Shown in pieces: positions 1 through 9,022 of a stretch of DNA of 59,380 nucleotides. Location: assembly GCA_947465645.1 (NCBI GenBank), contig CANIBQ010000023.1:1-59380 (forward strand), read 5' to 3'. Source of the stretch: Acidobacteriota bacterium. GTDB taxonomy: Bacteria > Acidobacteriota > Vicinamibacteria > Vicinamibacterales > UBA2999. Below the pieces are notes generated by a model, which was not told the origin of the DNA, searched no databases, and saw nothing but the letters and a program-made list of their open reading frames with translations. The first letter of the stretch is position 1, and the number at the start of each line of letters is the position of its first letter. The translations under genes were made by a program, and so were the position numbers.

Positions 1-891
1 CATCGTGAGCTGTCCGCGCGCGCCATCCCGCACGAGTTCGTGCTGGTCGAGTGGGCGCCGCCAGCCGGCGCGCCCCTGCTCGCGGATGTCCTCGCCGAAC
101 GCTGCGCCTCCGCCGTCACCGAATCGGTTCGCACCGTGATTGTCGATGCGGCGTATCACGAGGCGATGACGCAGAATCCGCGGCTGGCCTACCACGAGTT
201 TCTCGCCAAGAACGCCGGCATCCGGCGTTCCCGCGGCGAATACGTGCTCACGACGAACTGCGACGTGATCTTCGGCCGGCAGGTCCTCGCGCGACTGCAG
301 CATCGCGACCTCGAGCCTGGGGTCGTCTACCGTGCCGCCAGATGGGACCTCAAGGAGGCCGTCGACGTCGATCGTCTCGATTGGAACGGTCTCGAGGACC
401 CGGCGAACCTCGCCCGTCCAGGCAAACAGCTGCGCCCTCCGTATTTCAGGGGATCGACCGGCGATTTCATCCTGCTCGATCGTGAGGGCTTCCGTCACGT
501 CCATGGATTCAACGAAGTCTACCGGGTCGCGAAGATCGGGATCGATTTCAACTTCCTCGTGCAGGCGCGGTCGTCGGGCCTGTCGATTGTCGATATCGGC
601 GGTCCCGTGTACCACGTCGATCACGAGGGGAGCTATCAGACGGCCCGCGTGACGTATGCCGGCCGCGAGGCCGACGCGCCGTACGGCGACGTCCGATGGC
701 CGTTTGAATCGGTCGTCTATCGCAATCCCCCAACGTGGGGATTGTCAGATGCGCCGGAACGGGCAGCCGGCCCGCGGCGCACGTATCTCGATTTTTCCTG
801 GAGCGCGGTGCCGCCGCTCGTCGATCTTGCCGGCGTCGTTCTGCCGATGCGGCGGGAGATGGCCGCCGGCGACCTGCGCGACAGCATCTGA
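1..891 (+). CDS. glycosyltransferase, GT-A-like (5' partial)
   Basis: The frame is open from the first base, so the real start lies upstream; the GTG at 40 is only the first in-window start codon. The visible part is 296 residues. It carries the hydrophobic strand FVLVEWAPP, typical of the first nucleotide-sugar-binding strand of GT-A enzymes, and an acidic NCDVIFG motif about 80 residues in that could be the metal/nucleotide site. The GSTGDFILLDREGF and GFNEVYRVAKIGIDFNFL stretches resemble the acceptor half of galactosyl/GT2-type transferases. It ends 3 bp before the wzt start, so it is probably in the same transcript and adds a residue to the exported glycan. Sugar specificity is unknown. 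Confidence 0.7.
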   Translation, partial: HRELSARAIPHEFVLVEWAPPAGAPLLADVLAERCASAVTESVRTVIVDAAYHEAMTQNPRLAYHEFLAKNAGIRRSRGEYVLTTNCDVIFGRQVLARLQHRDLEPGVVYRAARWDLKEAVDVDRLDWNGLEDPANLARPGKQLRPPYFRGSTGDFILLDREGFRHVHGFNEVYRVAKIGIDFNFLVQARSSGLSIVDIGGPVYHVDHEGSYQTARVTYAGREADAPYGDVRWPFESVVYRNPPTWGLSDAPERAAGPRRTYLDFSWSAVPPLVDLAGVVLPMRREMAAGDLRDSI

Positions 892-894
892 ATC

Positions 895-2196
895 ATGCCT
901 AAGCTCACCGTCGAAGGTCTCAGCAAGCGCTATCAGCTCGGCGCCAGCCCGGAGGAGGGCGGACCCATCAAGTCGTTGCGCCGGCTCGGGCAGCGACTGC
1001 GGCGGCGTCCGGTCGAAGCCACCGAGCAGAAGCCGCGGGAGTTCTGGGCACTCAAGGACGTGTCGTTCACCGTCGAGCCGGGGACGGTGCTCGGTCTGAT
1101 CGGCCCCAACGGCGCCGGCAAGACGACGCTGCTGAAGATTCTGGCGCGGGTGATCAGGCCGACAGAAGGCCGGGTCATCGGCAGCGGCCGCGTCGTGTCG
1201 CTGCTCGAGCTTGGCGCGGGATTCGATCCGGACCTGTCCGCGCGCGACAACATCTTCCTCAACGCCGCGATGCTTGGGATTCCGCGCGGCGACGCGGCGC
1301 GACGCCTGGATCACATCCTGGATTTCGCTGAAGTCGACAAGTTCGTCGACACGCCGCTCAAGCACTACTCGAGCGGCATGTATCTGCGGCTGGCGTTCTC
1401 CGTGGCCATCAACATGGAGCCGTCGGTCCTGCTCGCTGATGAAATCCTCGCCGTCGGCGACGAGAGTTTCCAGGAGCGCTGTCTGAAGAAGGTGAGGGAA
1501 GAGGCGGATCGTGGCCTGACGGTGCTCTTCGTCTCGCACGACATGGAGGCGATTGTCCGCATCTGCAACCGGACGCTCTGGCTGGGTGGCGGACAGATCC
1601 TGGGTCTTGGCGAGTCCGAAGAAATCGTCGCCGACTACCAGAACGCCGTCTTCGCGGGCGGCTCGACCGCCACGGAGCGCGGACGTCACGCCAACCGCTA
1701 CGCCGTGATCCATGACGTCCGCGTCGTCACGGAGGACGGCCGCGAGGTGCGCGGCATCCAGACCGACCAGATGGCGTTTCTCCGGATGCGCTTCGAGCTG
1801 CTCGAGAACTACCTGCTTGTGCAGGCCGCGTACGACGTGCGCGCGCGCGGGCAGTTCATCTTCCGCACCGCGGATCCCATGGGGATGCGGTATTACAGGA
1901 ACGGCGGCATGTGGGAAGGACTGATGCGTCTTCCCGCCCGCTTCTTCAACGAGATGACTTACAGCGTCATTCCCCTCCTGACCGTCGCCCGGGAGGGAGA
2001 AGGACGTCGAGCCTACACGCTGATGGCAGAACCACTGTCGTTTATCGTCTACGCGCCCGAAGTGAAGACGCTCGAGCGCAAGGAAAGAGGCGTGCGCTAT
2101 ACGGGCTTCCTGACGCCTCAATTCAGGTGGCGGTTCCAGCAGCCGGAGGAGCAGAAGGACAAGGAAGGGACCGACGCCAATGTCATCCGTTTCTGA
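895..2196 (+). CDS. wzt: ABC transporter ATP-binding protein, Wzt type
   Basis: ATPase subunit of an ABC-2 polysaccharide exporter; it acts at the cytoplasmic membrane and powers flipping of a lipid-linked glycan. Seen in the 433-residue protein: Walker A GPNGAGKTT at residues 70-78, the signature YSSGM at 158-162, Walker B LLADE at 179-183 and the switch histidine in SHD near 215. The insertion of about 25 residues between the first strand and the core is typical of the Wzt/TagH group. Residues from about 250 onward form an extra domain, as in Wzt proteins that recognise the O-antigen terminus. The gene overlaps wzm by 17 bp. The C-terminal domain may read a terminal cap such as a methyl group, and methyltransferases are abundant here. 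Confidence 0.93.
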   Translation: MPKLTVEGLSKRYQLGASPEEGGPIKSLRRLGQRLRRRPVEATEQKPREFWALKDVSFTVEPGTVLGLIGPNGAGKTTLLKILARVIRPTEGRVIGSGRVVSLLELGAGFDPDLSARDNIFLNAAMLGIPRGDAARRLDHILDFAEVDKFVDTPLKHYSSGMYLRLAFSVAINMEPSVLLADEILAVGDESFQERCLKKVREEADRGLTVLFVSHDMEAIVRICNRTLWLGGGQILGLGESEEIVADYQNAVFAGGSTATERGRHANRYAVIHDVRVVTEDGREVRGIQTDQMAFLRMRFELLENYLLVQAAYDVRARGQFIFRTADPMGMRYYRNGGMWEGLMRLPARFFNEMTYSVIPLLTVAREGEGRRAYTLMAEPLSFIVYAPEVKTLERKERGVRYTGFLTPQFRWRFQQPEEQKDKEGTDANVIRF

Positions 2197-3061
2197 CGTG
2201 TCGACCGTCGCGACAGTACCGGCAGACCCCTGGACGATCGAGCCCGAACGCGAAGGCGCGAAGGCGCGCGGGATCGAGCTGTGGCGGTACCGGCGGATGC
2301 TGTGGTTTCTCGCGACCCGCATGGTCAAAGACCGGTACGAAGGGATGTCGCTCGGGATCTTCTGGCTCTTCGCCCGGCCGCTCATTCCGATCCTGCTCGG
2401 CGGCTTCGTATTCGGCCGCCTGCTGGGCCTCCCCTCCGACGGGGTGCCATTCGTCCTGTTCTTCCTGACCGGCGTGATTCCGTGGACGCTTTTCGAGCGC
2501 TCGATCCTGTTTGGCACGAAGTGCCTCACGCAGCACCGAGGCTTGATGAAGAAGCTGTATTTCCCGCGCCTGATTTCTCCCATTTCGTCCGTCGCTCCCG
2601 CCAGCGTCGACTTCGTGATCTATCTGACGCTCCTGTTGTGCGTCGCGCTGTTCTATCTGTGGAAGGACGGCGTGATGTACGTGAAGCTCGGGCCGACGCT
2701 CCTCGTCGCGCTGCTGATGAGCCTGTTGGCGATTTTCGCCGCATTGAGCGTCATCTTCTGGACCTGCGTCTTCCAGGCGCGCGTGGCGGAAACCCGGTTC
2801 ACACTGCGGTACTTCCTGCAGTTCTGGATGTACCTGACGCCGGTCTTCTATCCGATCTCGATGGTGCCGCCCGAACACCGCTGGATTATCTACGTCAATC
2901 CGATGGCGTCGGTCGTCGCCACCTTTCGCTGGGGAATCATCGGCGTGGGGGAGGTCCCGTTGGCTGCACTTGCGACGTCGGTCGTCACGGCGTTCGTGGC
3001 GATGGCCATCGGTATCTGGTTCTTCACCGCGAGCGAATCGTCCACAATCGATCGTCTGTGA
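2180..3061 (+). CDS. wzm: ABC-2 type polysaccharide permease, Wzm type
   Basis: Membrane subunit partnering the Wzt ATPase. The protein has 293 residues. A cytoplasmic N-terminus with the amphipathic stretch LWRYRRMLWFLATRMVKDRY precedes about six hydrophobic segments, starting near FWLFARPLIPILLGGFVFG. The YLTPVFYPISMVP and YVNPMASVVATFRW motifs near the C-terminus are characteristic of ABC-2 O-antigen and teichoic-acid permeases. The ATG at 2180 lies inside the end of wzt (17-bp overlap), so the two are translationally coupled. The pair implies ABC-dependent rather than Wzx/Wzy-dependent export of the glycan. Confidence 0.92.
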   Translation: MSSVSDVSTVATVPADPWTIEPEREGAKARGIELWRYRRMLWFLATRMVKDRYEGMSLGIFWLFARPLIPILLGGFVFGRLLGLPSDGVPFVLFFLTGVIPWTLFERSILFGTKCLTQHRGLMKKLYFPRLISPISSVAPASVDFVIYLTLLLCVALFYLWKDGVMYVKLGPTLLVALLMSLLAIFAALSVIFWTCVFQARVAETRFTLRYFLQFWMYLTPVFYPISMVPPEHRWIIYVNPMASVVATFRWGIIGVGEVPLAALATSVVTAFVAMAIGIWFFTASESSTIDRL

Positions 3062-3273
3062 CTCTTGACCTCGACCATCGTCTGGCCGTGCAGCAGTACC
3101 GCGACGCAGTGGAGCAACTCCGCGTGACGGCACTCGAGGTGGGCCGGCGGGTCGACGACGCTGAAAGAAGCGTTGCGGCCGCCGCGGAGTTCGTGGAACT
3201 GCGGCGCCGTCGGGCGTCGCGCGCTGCCGGACGACGTGCCGCTGCGACGGCAAGCGGCGAGGCTGCCGACTGA
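3058..3273 (+). CDS. small hypothetical coiled-coil protein
   Basis: A 71-codon frame starts with GTG at 3058 in a GTGA overlap with the wzm stop and ends 1 bp before the next start. The N-terminal part (LDHRLAVQQYRDAVEQL, then VGRRVDDAERSVAAAAEFV) has heptad spacing compatible with a helix or coiled coil. The tail is Arg/Ala rich. Its exact fit between two genes argues that it is translated. No family is recognised; it could be a small partner of the transporter or a remnant N-terminal coiled coil. Codon use resembles that of its neighbours. Confidence 0.45.
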   Translation: MTLDLDHRLAVQQYRDAVEQLRVTALEVGRRVDDAERSVAAAAEFVELRRRRASRAAGRRAAATASGEAAD

Positions 3274-3274
3274 C

Positions 3275-4099
3275 GTGAAAGCCAGCGACAAGAAGTACGA
3301 GCGGATCCGCGGCGACGTGCGTGCGCTTCCGATGCGTCTCCGCCTCAGCCTGATGGAGGACTTGAAGGCGCTCGCGACCTATCGCAACAGCAACGAGCTT
3401 CGATTCAGCCTCGAGTCGGTCTCCGAGTACAAGCGGGCGAAGAAATCGCGCGCGCAGCACGAGCCGCTCGTGCAGTGGCTCGCGTCGTTCGGTCCGTCGG
3501 ACGTGTTCTTCGACGTCGGCGCGAATATCGGCGGTCTCTCGCTGATGGCGGCGCACCTGCACGACGGCCGCGTGCCCATATTTGCCTTCGAGCCCGCCTC
3601 CGACAGCTTCGCGGCGCTCGTGCGCAATGTCGCCGCGAACAACCTGACGGCGACCATCACGCCGATTCAGGTGGCGCTGTTCGACGAGACTGGGGTCCGG
3701 CCGTTCTACCGGTCGCGCGTCGGCGCCGGCAGCGCCTTCCACGCGGTGGGCCAGGCGCTCAACGACGAGCGCCAGCCGTTCACGCCGGCGGCGATCGAAC
3801 AGGTGCTGGCATTCCGGCTCGACGATCTCGTCCGCGTGTGCGGCCTGCCGCGGCCGACTCGCATCAAGCTCGATGTGGACGGCTTCGAACACAAGGTGAT
3901 GGCCGGCGCGGCCGAGCTGCTGTCCGCCGGTCCGTGCGAGGTGTACTCCGAGCTCGTGCAGGCGGATGCCGACGATCACCACCCGGAACACGTCGCGGAG
4001 TTCCTTCGCAGCCTCGGATATGAACGTACGCAGGTCGCCGAGCATCGCCGGCCTGGAACCTTCCCGCGCGTGTTCGACGCGCTCTTCGTTCGACCCTGA
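3275..4099 (+). CDS. FkbM family SAM-dependent methyltransferase
   Basis: A 274-residue FkbM-type O-methyltransferase, probably acting on a sugar hydroxyl. The SAM motif DVGANIGG lies at about residues 80-87, followed by FAFEPASDSF (the acidic ribose-binding position), and RIKLDVDGFEHKVMAGA is the hallmark FkbM post-motif. The GTG at 3275 is preferred because it follows the preceding stop by one base and continues with VKASDKKYERIRGDV, which reads as an N-terminal helix; longer starts would run through the small upstream gene. A second FkbM domain sits at the C-terminus of the next gene. Directly downstream of wzm/wzt, it is a candidate for a chain-terminating cap methylase, but this is inference. 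Confidence 0.85.
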   Translation: MKASDKKYERIRGDVRALPMRLRLSLMEDLKALATYRNSNELRFSLESVSEYKRAKKSRAQHEPLVQWLASFGPSDVFFDVGANIGGLSLMAAHLHDGRVPIFAFEPASDSFAALVRNVAANNLTATITPIQVALFDETGVRPFYRSRVGAGSAFHAVGQALNDERQPFTPAAIEQVLAFRLDDLVRVCGLPRPTRIKLDVDGFEHKVMAGAAELLSAGPCEVYSELVQADADDHHPEHVAEFLRSLGYERTQVAEHRRPGTFPRVFDALFVRP

Positions 4100-4136
4100 T
4101 ACCCATTCCCCCATTGACGTCCGCGGTACCCACGCC

Positions 4137-6611
4137 ATGAAGGTTCTGTTCGTCATGCGGCATGCGGGGTACGTGCGGAATTTCGAGTCCACGCTGCGGT
4201 TGCTCTGCGACCGCGGGCATCGCGTGCACGTCGCCTTCCAGAACAAGACGCGGCACGTGCTGCTCGATCCCGCGAATACGGCCGAGCAGTTGGCCGGGAC
4301 GTACTCGAAATTCTCCTACGGGGAGATTCCCGTTCGCACCGACGGATGGGGTCTGCTGGGACGCGAGCTGCGGCTTGGCCTCGACTACCTCCGCTACCTC
4401 ACGCCGGAGTACGACGAGGCGCCGAAGCTGAAGGAACGCGCGACACGGGACGTCTCTCCGGCGATCCTCGCGCGTGCGCAGCGCGGATTGACCGGCACGC
4501 CCCTGGGCCGCAAGGCGCTCGCCTGGTGGCTGCGTCTCCTGGACGGCGCGATCCCGCGCTCGCCGGACATCGACGCGTATATCGCGAAGCAGCGGCCAGA
4601 CGTGCTCGCCGTCACGCCGCTCATCGAGCCCGGATCACCACAGGCGGAGTTCGTGCGAAGCGCGCGGGCGCTGGGTGTGCGCACGGCGCTGTGCGTCGCC
4701 AGTTGGGACAACCTGACGAACAAGGGCCTGATCCACGGTCCGATCGACCTCGTCACCGTCTGGAACCCGGCGATGAAAGAGGAGGCCGTGAAATTCCACG
4801 GCATTCCCGCCGGCCATGTCGCGGTCACGGGCGCCGCCGCGTTCGACCACTGGTTTGGTTGGCAACCCAGCACGACGCGCGAGGAATTCTGCACCCGCGT
4901 CGGACTGCGGCCGGATCGGCCGTTCTTCCTGTATCTCTGTTCGTCGAAGTTCATCGCGCCCCAGGAAGCGCCGTTCGTCCGCACATGGGTCGAGCAACTC
5001 CGGCAGTCGTCGTCGCCCGCGCTTCGTGATGTGGGTATTCTCGTCCGGCCGCACCCCCAGAATGCGGAGCAGTGGCAGGACACCGACCTCACGCAGAGCC
5101 CCGGCGTCGCCCTGTGGCCACCGGCGGGCGCGGCGCCGGCCGATGACGACAAGCGCCGCGACTTTTTCGACTCGATGTATCACAGCGCCGGCGTCGTCGG
5201 CATCAACACCACGGCGCAGATCGAGAGTGCGATCATCGGGCGGCGCGTCTACACCGTGCTCGCGCCAGAGTTCCGTGACACGCAGGAAGGCACGCTGCAC
5301 TTCCACCACCTGCGCGACGTCAACGGTGGCCTCCTTCATGTGGCGGCGGATTTCGACGAGCATCTCGCGCACCTGGACGAGGCGATTCGAACGCCGGAGG
5401 GCGGTGGCGAGCAGTGCCGCCGATTCGTCGAAGCCTTCGTGCGGCCGTACGGCATTGACGTGCCGGCGACGCCGAAACTCGTCGAAGCGCTTGAGAACCT
5501 CGCCCGTACGCCCGCGCACGCCTCCGCCGGCGAACCGGTGTGGGCGTCAGTCGTGCGGCCGCGGCTGGCGCGGCGGGCCGCCGTGCTCGAGCAGGACGCC
5601 AGGGCCGAGGCCGCGGTGAGGGCGACGCGCGATGCCCTTCGCGCCGCCAAGCGCCGGGCGAACGAGGCGGCCGAGCGCGCCAAGGTCGCTGAGGAGGCGC
5701 GTCAGGAAGCGGAGCGACGCGCCAGGCGCGAGGTCGCCGAAGAAGCCAAGCGGATGCAGGCGATGCCGGCGCTCGTCGCTGGCTTCTGCCGCCTTGGAGA
5801 AGTCGACCGCCGGAATTTTCTGCGGCAGGCCTTCGACTGTTTTCCGGCCAGCTCGTTCATCGAGCTGCACGGCGCGACGAAGCCGCGCGCGCTCGACTAC
5901 GAGCACGCGGAGATCCTGATGCGCGTGATGACCGACGCCGAAGAGTTCCGGCTGCGCGCCTGCAGCAAGGAACCGTTCACCGTCGAATGGATCCATCGGC
6001 GCATCGCGGAAGGCGACGTGCTCTACGACATCGGCGCGAACGTCGGCGCGTATTCGCTCGTGGCCGCGAAGAAGCCCGGCGGCGGCGCCCGCGTCTTCGC
6101 CTTCGAGCCGAGCCAGGCGACGGTGGCGACGCTGTGCGCCAATATCCTCCTCAACCACGTGGACGACCGCATCACGCCGCTGCCGGTGGCCGTCTCGGGC
6201 ACGACGGGGATGACCGTGTTCGGCCTCCGCAGTCTCGAGCCAGGTTCGGCGCGTCATGTCCTTGGATCCGGGGCGCAGGACGACGGGGACACGGTGTACC
6301 GGCAGCCGGTGATGACGTTCCGGCTCGACGATCTGGTCGAACAGTTCGACCTCCCGCTGCCGAACCACATCAAGCTCGATGTCGATGGCGGGGAACTGGA
6401 TGTCCTCGAAGGCGCCTCGCGCACGCTGTCATCGCCGTCCCTCACGTCGATCCTCGTCGAAGTGTCGACGTCGCTGTCGAGCGCCGTCACCGGAGTGCTC
6501 GAAGGGCATGGCCTGCGACTCGACTCGAAGGTGGCGCTGAAGACGAAGGCGGGCGAGTACGCCGTGTGGTACGGCGTCTTCGTGCGGGACGCGGCGGAGG
6601 CAGCGCGATGA
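4137..6611 (+). CDS. fused module-A glycosyltransferase-like protein + FkbM methyltransferase
   Basis: An 824-residue bifunctional protein. Residues 1-480 are module A: an MKVLFVMRHAGYVRNFES start (Rossmann-like), SWDNLTNKGLI near 189, TGAAAFDHWF, RPHPQN near 304 and VGINTTAQIESAI near 355, an arrangement resembling GT-B enzymes. Residues about 488-541 are a charged Ala/Glu/Arg coiled-coil linker. Residues about 600-824 are an FkbM methyltransferase with DIGANVG near 631 and HIKLDVDGGELDVLEGA. The ATG at 4137 matches the start of other module-A proteins. The likely role is coupled transfer and O-methylation of a glycosyl residue. It overlaps the next gene by ATGA. The methyltransferase assignment is firm; the glycosyltransferase assignment rests on fold-like motifs and context. 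Confidence 0.8.
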   Translation: MKVLFVMRHAGYVRNFESTLRLLCDRGHRVHVAFQNKTRHVLLDPANTAEQLAGTYSKFSYGEIPVRTDGWGLLGRELRLGLDYLRYLTPEYDEAPKLKERATRDVSPAILARAQRGLTGTPLGRKALAWWLRLLDGAIPRSPDIDAYIAKQRPDVLAVTPLIEPGSPQAEFVRSARALGVRTALCVASWDNLTNKGLIHGPIDLVTVWNPAMKEEAVKFHGIPAGHVAVTGAAAFDHWFGWQPSTTREEFCTRVGLRPDRPFFLYLCSSKFIAPQEAPFVRTWVEQLRQSSSPALRDVGILVRPHPQNAEQWQDTDLTQSPGVALWPPAGAAPADDDKRRDFFDSMYHSAGVVGINTTAQIESAIIGRRVYTVLAPEFRDTQEGTLHFHHLRDVNGGLLHVAADFDEHLAHLDEAIRTPEGGGEQCRRFVEAFVRPYGIDVPATPKLVEALENLARTPAHASAGEPVWASVVRPRLARRAAVLEQDARAEAAVRATRDALRAAKRRANEAAERAKVAEEARQEAERRARREVAEEAKRMQAMPALVAGFCRLGEVDRRNFLRQAFDCFPASSFIELHGATKPRALDYEHAEILMRVMTDAEEFRLRACSKEPFTVEWIHRRIAEGDVLYDIGANVGAYSLVAAKKPGGGARVFAFEPSQATVATLCANILLNHVDDRITPLPVAVSGTTGMTVFGLRSLEPGSARHVLGSGAQDDGDTVYRQPVMTFRLDDLVEQFDLPLPNHIKLDVDGGELDVLEGASRTLSSPSLTSILVEVSTSLSSAVTGVLEGHGLRLDSKVALKTKAGEYAVWYGVFVRDAAEAAR

Positions 6612-9022
6612 AGGTGCTGTTCTTCATGCGCAGCACGGTCTACGTGCGCAACTTCGAATCGACGCTGCGCCTGCTGGCCCAGCGCGGCCACCAGGTCAAC
6701 GTCGTCGGCGATACGCACCAGGTGATGGACCCGACGAACCTGATGGGACGGTTGTGCCGCGAGTATCCGAACGTCACGCACACCGCCCCCCCCCAGGCGG
6801 CGTCGCGGCGGTGGTCACGCCTTGGCGTCGAACTGCGCAAATCCGTCGACTACCTGCGCTACCTCGAGCCGGCCTATCGCGACGCGCCGAAGCTGCGGCA
6901 GCGCGCGGAGCTTCTGACCCCGTTCTTCGTCACGGGAGCCATCTCGCGGCGCCTCGTTCGCACCGGCGGCGGCCGTCGCGTGCTTCGCGGCCTGCTGCGG
7001 TCGGCCGATCGCGCCGTGCCGCAGGACCGCGCGATCATGGATTTCATTCGCGCGCAGCGGCCCGATGTCGTCCTGGTCACGCCGCTTGTCGAACCCGGGT
7101 CGCCGCAATCGGAATACCTGCGGGCGGCGCGCGCCCTCGGCATCCCGACGGGGTTGTGCGTGTACAGCTGGGACAATCTCACCAGCAAGGGACTCATTCA
7201 CGAGCCGCTCGACCTCGTGACCGTCTGGAACCAGCCGATGAAGGACGAGGCGGTCGCTCTCCATCGAGTTCCCGCCGAGCGCGTGATCGTCACTGGCGCG
7301 GCGGCGTACGACCACTGGTTCACCTGGATGCCCCGCGCGTCGCGGGAGCAGTTCTGCGCGCGGGTCGGCCTCGATCCGGGACGGCCCTACCTGCTGTATC
7401 TGTGCTCGTCGAAGTTCATCGCGCCCAACGAAGTGCCGTTCGTGAAGCGGTGGATACAGGAGGTGCGCGGCGCGTCACCCGAGCTCGCGCATGCCGGCGT
7501 CCTGATTCGGCCGCATCCGCAGAACATGGACCGGTGGCGCGCGCTCGACGTCAGCGATTTCGGCAATGTGGCGATCTGGCCGCGCCGCGACGGCAATCCG
7601 ACCGACGAGGACACGCGGTCCGACTACTACGACTCCATTACCTACAGCGCGGCGGTCGTCGGGATTAATACCACCGCGCTCATCGAGAGCGCCATCGTCG
7701 GCCGCGGTGTGTACACGGTGCTCGCACCGGAGTTCCGCGACACCCAGGACGGCACGCTGCACTTTCGGCACCTGCGTGACGTGAACGGCGGTCTCCTCCA
7801 TGTCGCGTCGGATATGCGCGACCACGCCGCGCAGCTCGACGCGGCGCTGCGGAATCCCGAGGCCGCAGCCGAGCCGTGCCGTCGCTTCGTCGAAGCGTTC
7901 GTCCGGCCCTTCGGCATCGGCGAGCCGGCCGCTCCTCGCCTGGTGGCCGCGCTGGAGGCCGCGGCCACCTCCGGCAGCAGGCGGACGGATACAGGTCCCT
8001 GGTGGGCGCCGCTCGTGCGACCGGCGCTCGCGCGCGTCGCCGTTTCGGTCGAGAAGGCGCTGGCGCCGGTTGAACAGGAAGAGGAAGAGCGCAGGCAATC
8101 GAAGCGCGTCGATCAGGCCAGGCGCGCCGAGCGCCGGCAGACTCTTGCCGCGCAGGGCACGGCCATTGCCGCCGCGGACCACCCGGACGCGGCCACCTTC
8201 GAGGAACTGCGCCGTTACCGCGAAGCCGCGAGCGGCGTGCGAGCCGCCGACTACGAAACCGATGGGCATGCGCTCAGGGGGCTGCTGGAGCGTGACCTGC
8301 GGCGGCTGCTGGTGCGCGGTGACGAGAGCCTGTGGGTTGATGAACCGCCCGTTCCAGGCTCCTTCGGGTTCAGGTCGTCCGGAAAGCGGTACAACCATGA
8401 CACGCTCCGGTTCTTCCGCGTGATCTCGCTCCTGCAGGACGCCGCGTTGATCGAGGACTTTCGCGCGCCGTCGTCGAGGCGCACCGTCTGGGAGATCGGC
8501 GGCGGATGGGGCGGCTTTGCGTACCACTTCAAGACGTTGTGTCCGGACGTCACCTATCTGATCACCGGTCGGCCGGAGCAGCTCGTGCGATCGTCGGCCT
8601 ATCTCAGGACGCTGTTCCCGGACGCGCGATTCCGGTCCTACGAACCGGAGCACCCAGACGCCTTCTGGCGTGACTGGGCGTGCGTGGATTTCGCCTTCGC
8701 GCCCGAAGCCGTCGTGCCGCGGATGACGCCACCGTCGGTCGACCTGACCGTCGATCTGATGTCGCTCGAACAGATGGGCGAGTCGTGTATCAGCATGCAC
8801 GTGCGACGGGCGTACGATCTCGGGTCGCGGTACTTGGTCTCGATCGGGCCCTCCGGACCGGGGAGCAACGGGGCGTCGCCGGTGCTGCCCGCGATCGAAC
8901 GCCTGTATTGGCGGCATCCGGTCTGCGCACCTGAATCGCTCGCGAAGCGCCTCTCGCTCCCTGACGGCCCTGCGTCGAGTGAGCGCACATATTTTCTCGG
9001 GTGGAGGCGCCGTCATTCATGA
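6608..9022 (+). CDS. fused module-A glycosyltransferase-like protein + putative sugar O-methyltransferase (module C)
   Basis: An 804-residue fusion. Module A occupies residues 1-460 (YVRNFESTLRLLAQRGH start, SWDNLTSKGLI near 187, RPHPQN near 301, VGINTTALIESAIVGRGV). A Glu/Arg-rich coiled-coil linker (about residues 480-520) leads to module C, with WEIGGGWGGFAYHFKTLC near 628, a glycine-rich SAM-type loop in the family often labelled putative sugar O-methyltransferase. ATG 6608 overlaps the previous stop (ATGA), and its own stop overlaps the next start. A 9-C run at 6786-6794 lies within the coding sequence near residue 60. It is a close relative of the preceding gene with a different methylase partner, which suggests module swapping. 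Confidence 0.8.
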   Translation: MKVLFFMRSTVYVRNFESTLRLLAQRGHQVNVVGDTHQVMDPTNLMGRLCREYPNVTHTAPPQAASRRWSRLGVELRKSVDYLRYLEPAYRDAPKLRQRAELLTPFFVTGAISRRLVRTGGGRRVLRGLLRSADRAVPQDRAIMDFIRAQRPDVVLVTPLVEPGSPQSEYLRAARALGIPTGLCVYSWDNLTSKGLIHEPLDLVTVWNQPMKDEAVALHRVPAERVIVTGAAAYDHWFTWMPRASREQFCARVGLDPGRPYLLYLCSSKFIAPNEVPFVKRWIQEVRGASPELAHAGVLIRPHPQNMDRWRALDVSDFGNVAIWPRRDGNPTDEDTRSDYYDSITYSAAVVGINTTALIESAIVGRGVYTVLAPEFRDTQDGTLHFRHLRDVNGGLLHVASDMRDHAAQLDAALRNPEAAAEPCRRFVEAFVRPFGIGEPAAPRLVAALEAAATSGSRRTDTGPWWAPLVRPALARVAVSVEKALAPVEQEEEERRQSKRVDQARRAERRQTLAAQGTAIAAADHPDAATFEELRRYREAASGVRAADYETDGHALRGLLERDLRRLLVRGDESLWVDEPPVPGSFGFRSSGKRYNHDTLRFFRVISLLQDAALIEDFRAPSSRRTVWEIGGGWGGFAYHFKTLCPDVTYLITGRPEQLVRSSAYLRTLFPDARFRSYEPEHPDAFWRDWACVDFAFAPEAVVPRMTPPSVDLTVDLMSLEQMGESCISMHVRRAYDLGSRYLVSIGPSGPGSNGASPVLPAIERLYWRHPVCAPESLAKRLSLPDGPASSERTYFLGWRRRHS

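Noticed and set aside
4100..4136. TTGACG as a -35 element before the 4137 gene
   Set aside because: A -10 at 17 bp spacing would fall in the coding sequence and none is seen.
745..4246. Long minus-strand open frames (612 and 687 codons) opposite wzt/wzm and the FkbM gene
   Set aside because: GC-rich antisense shadows: low-complexity Arg/Pro/His-rich translations with no family motifs, opposite genes with clear motifs.
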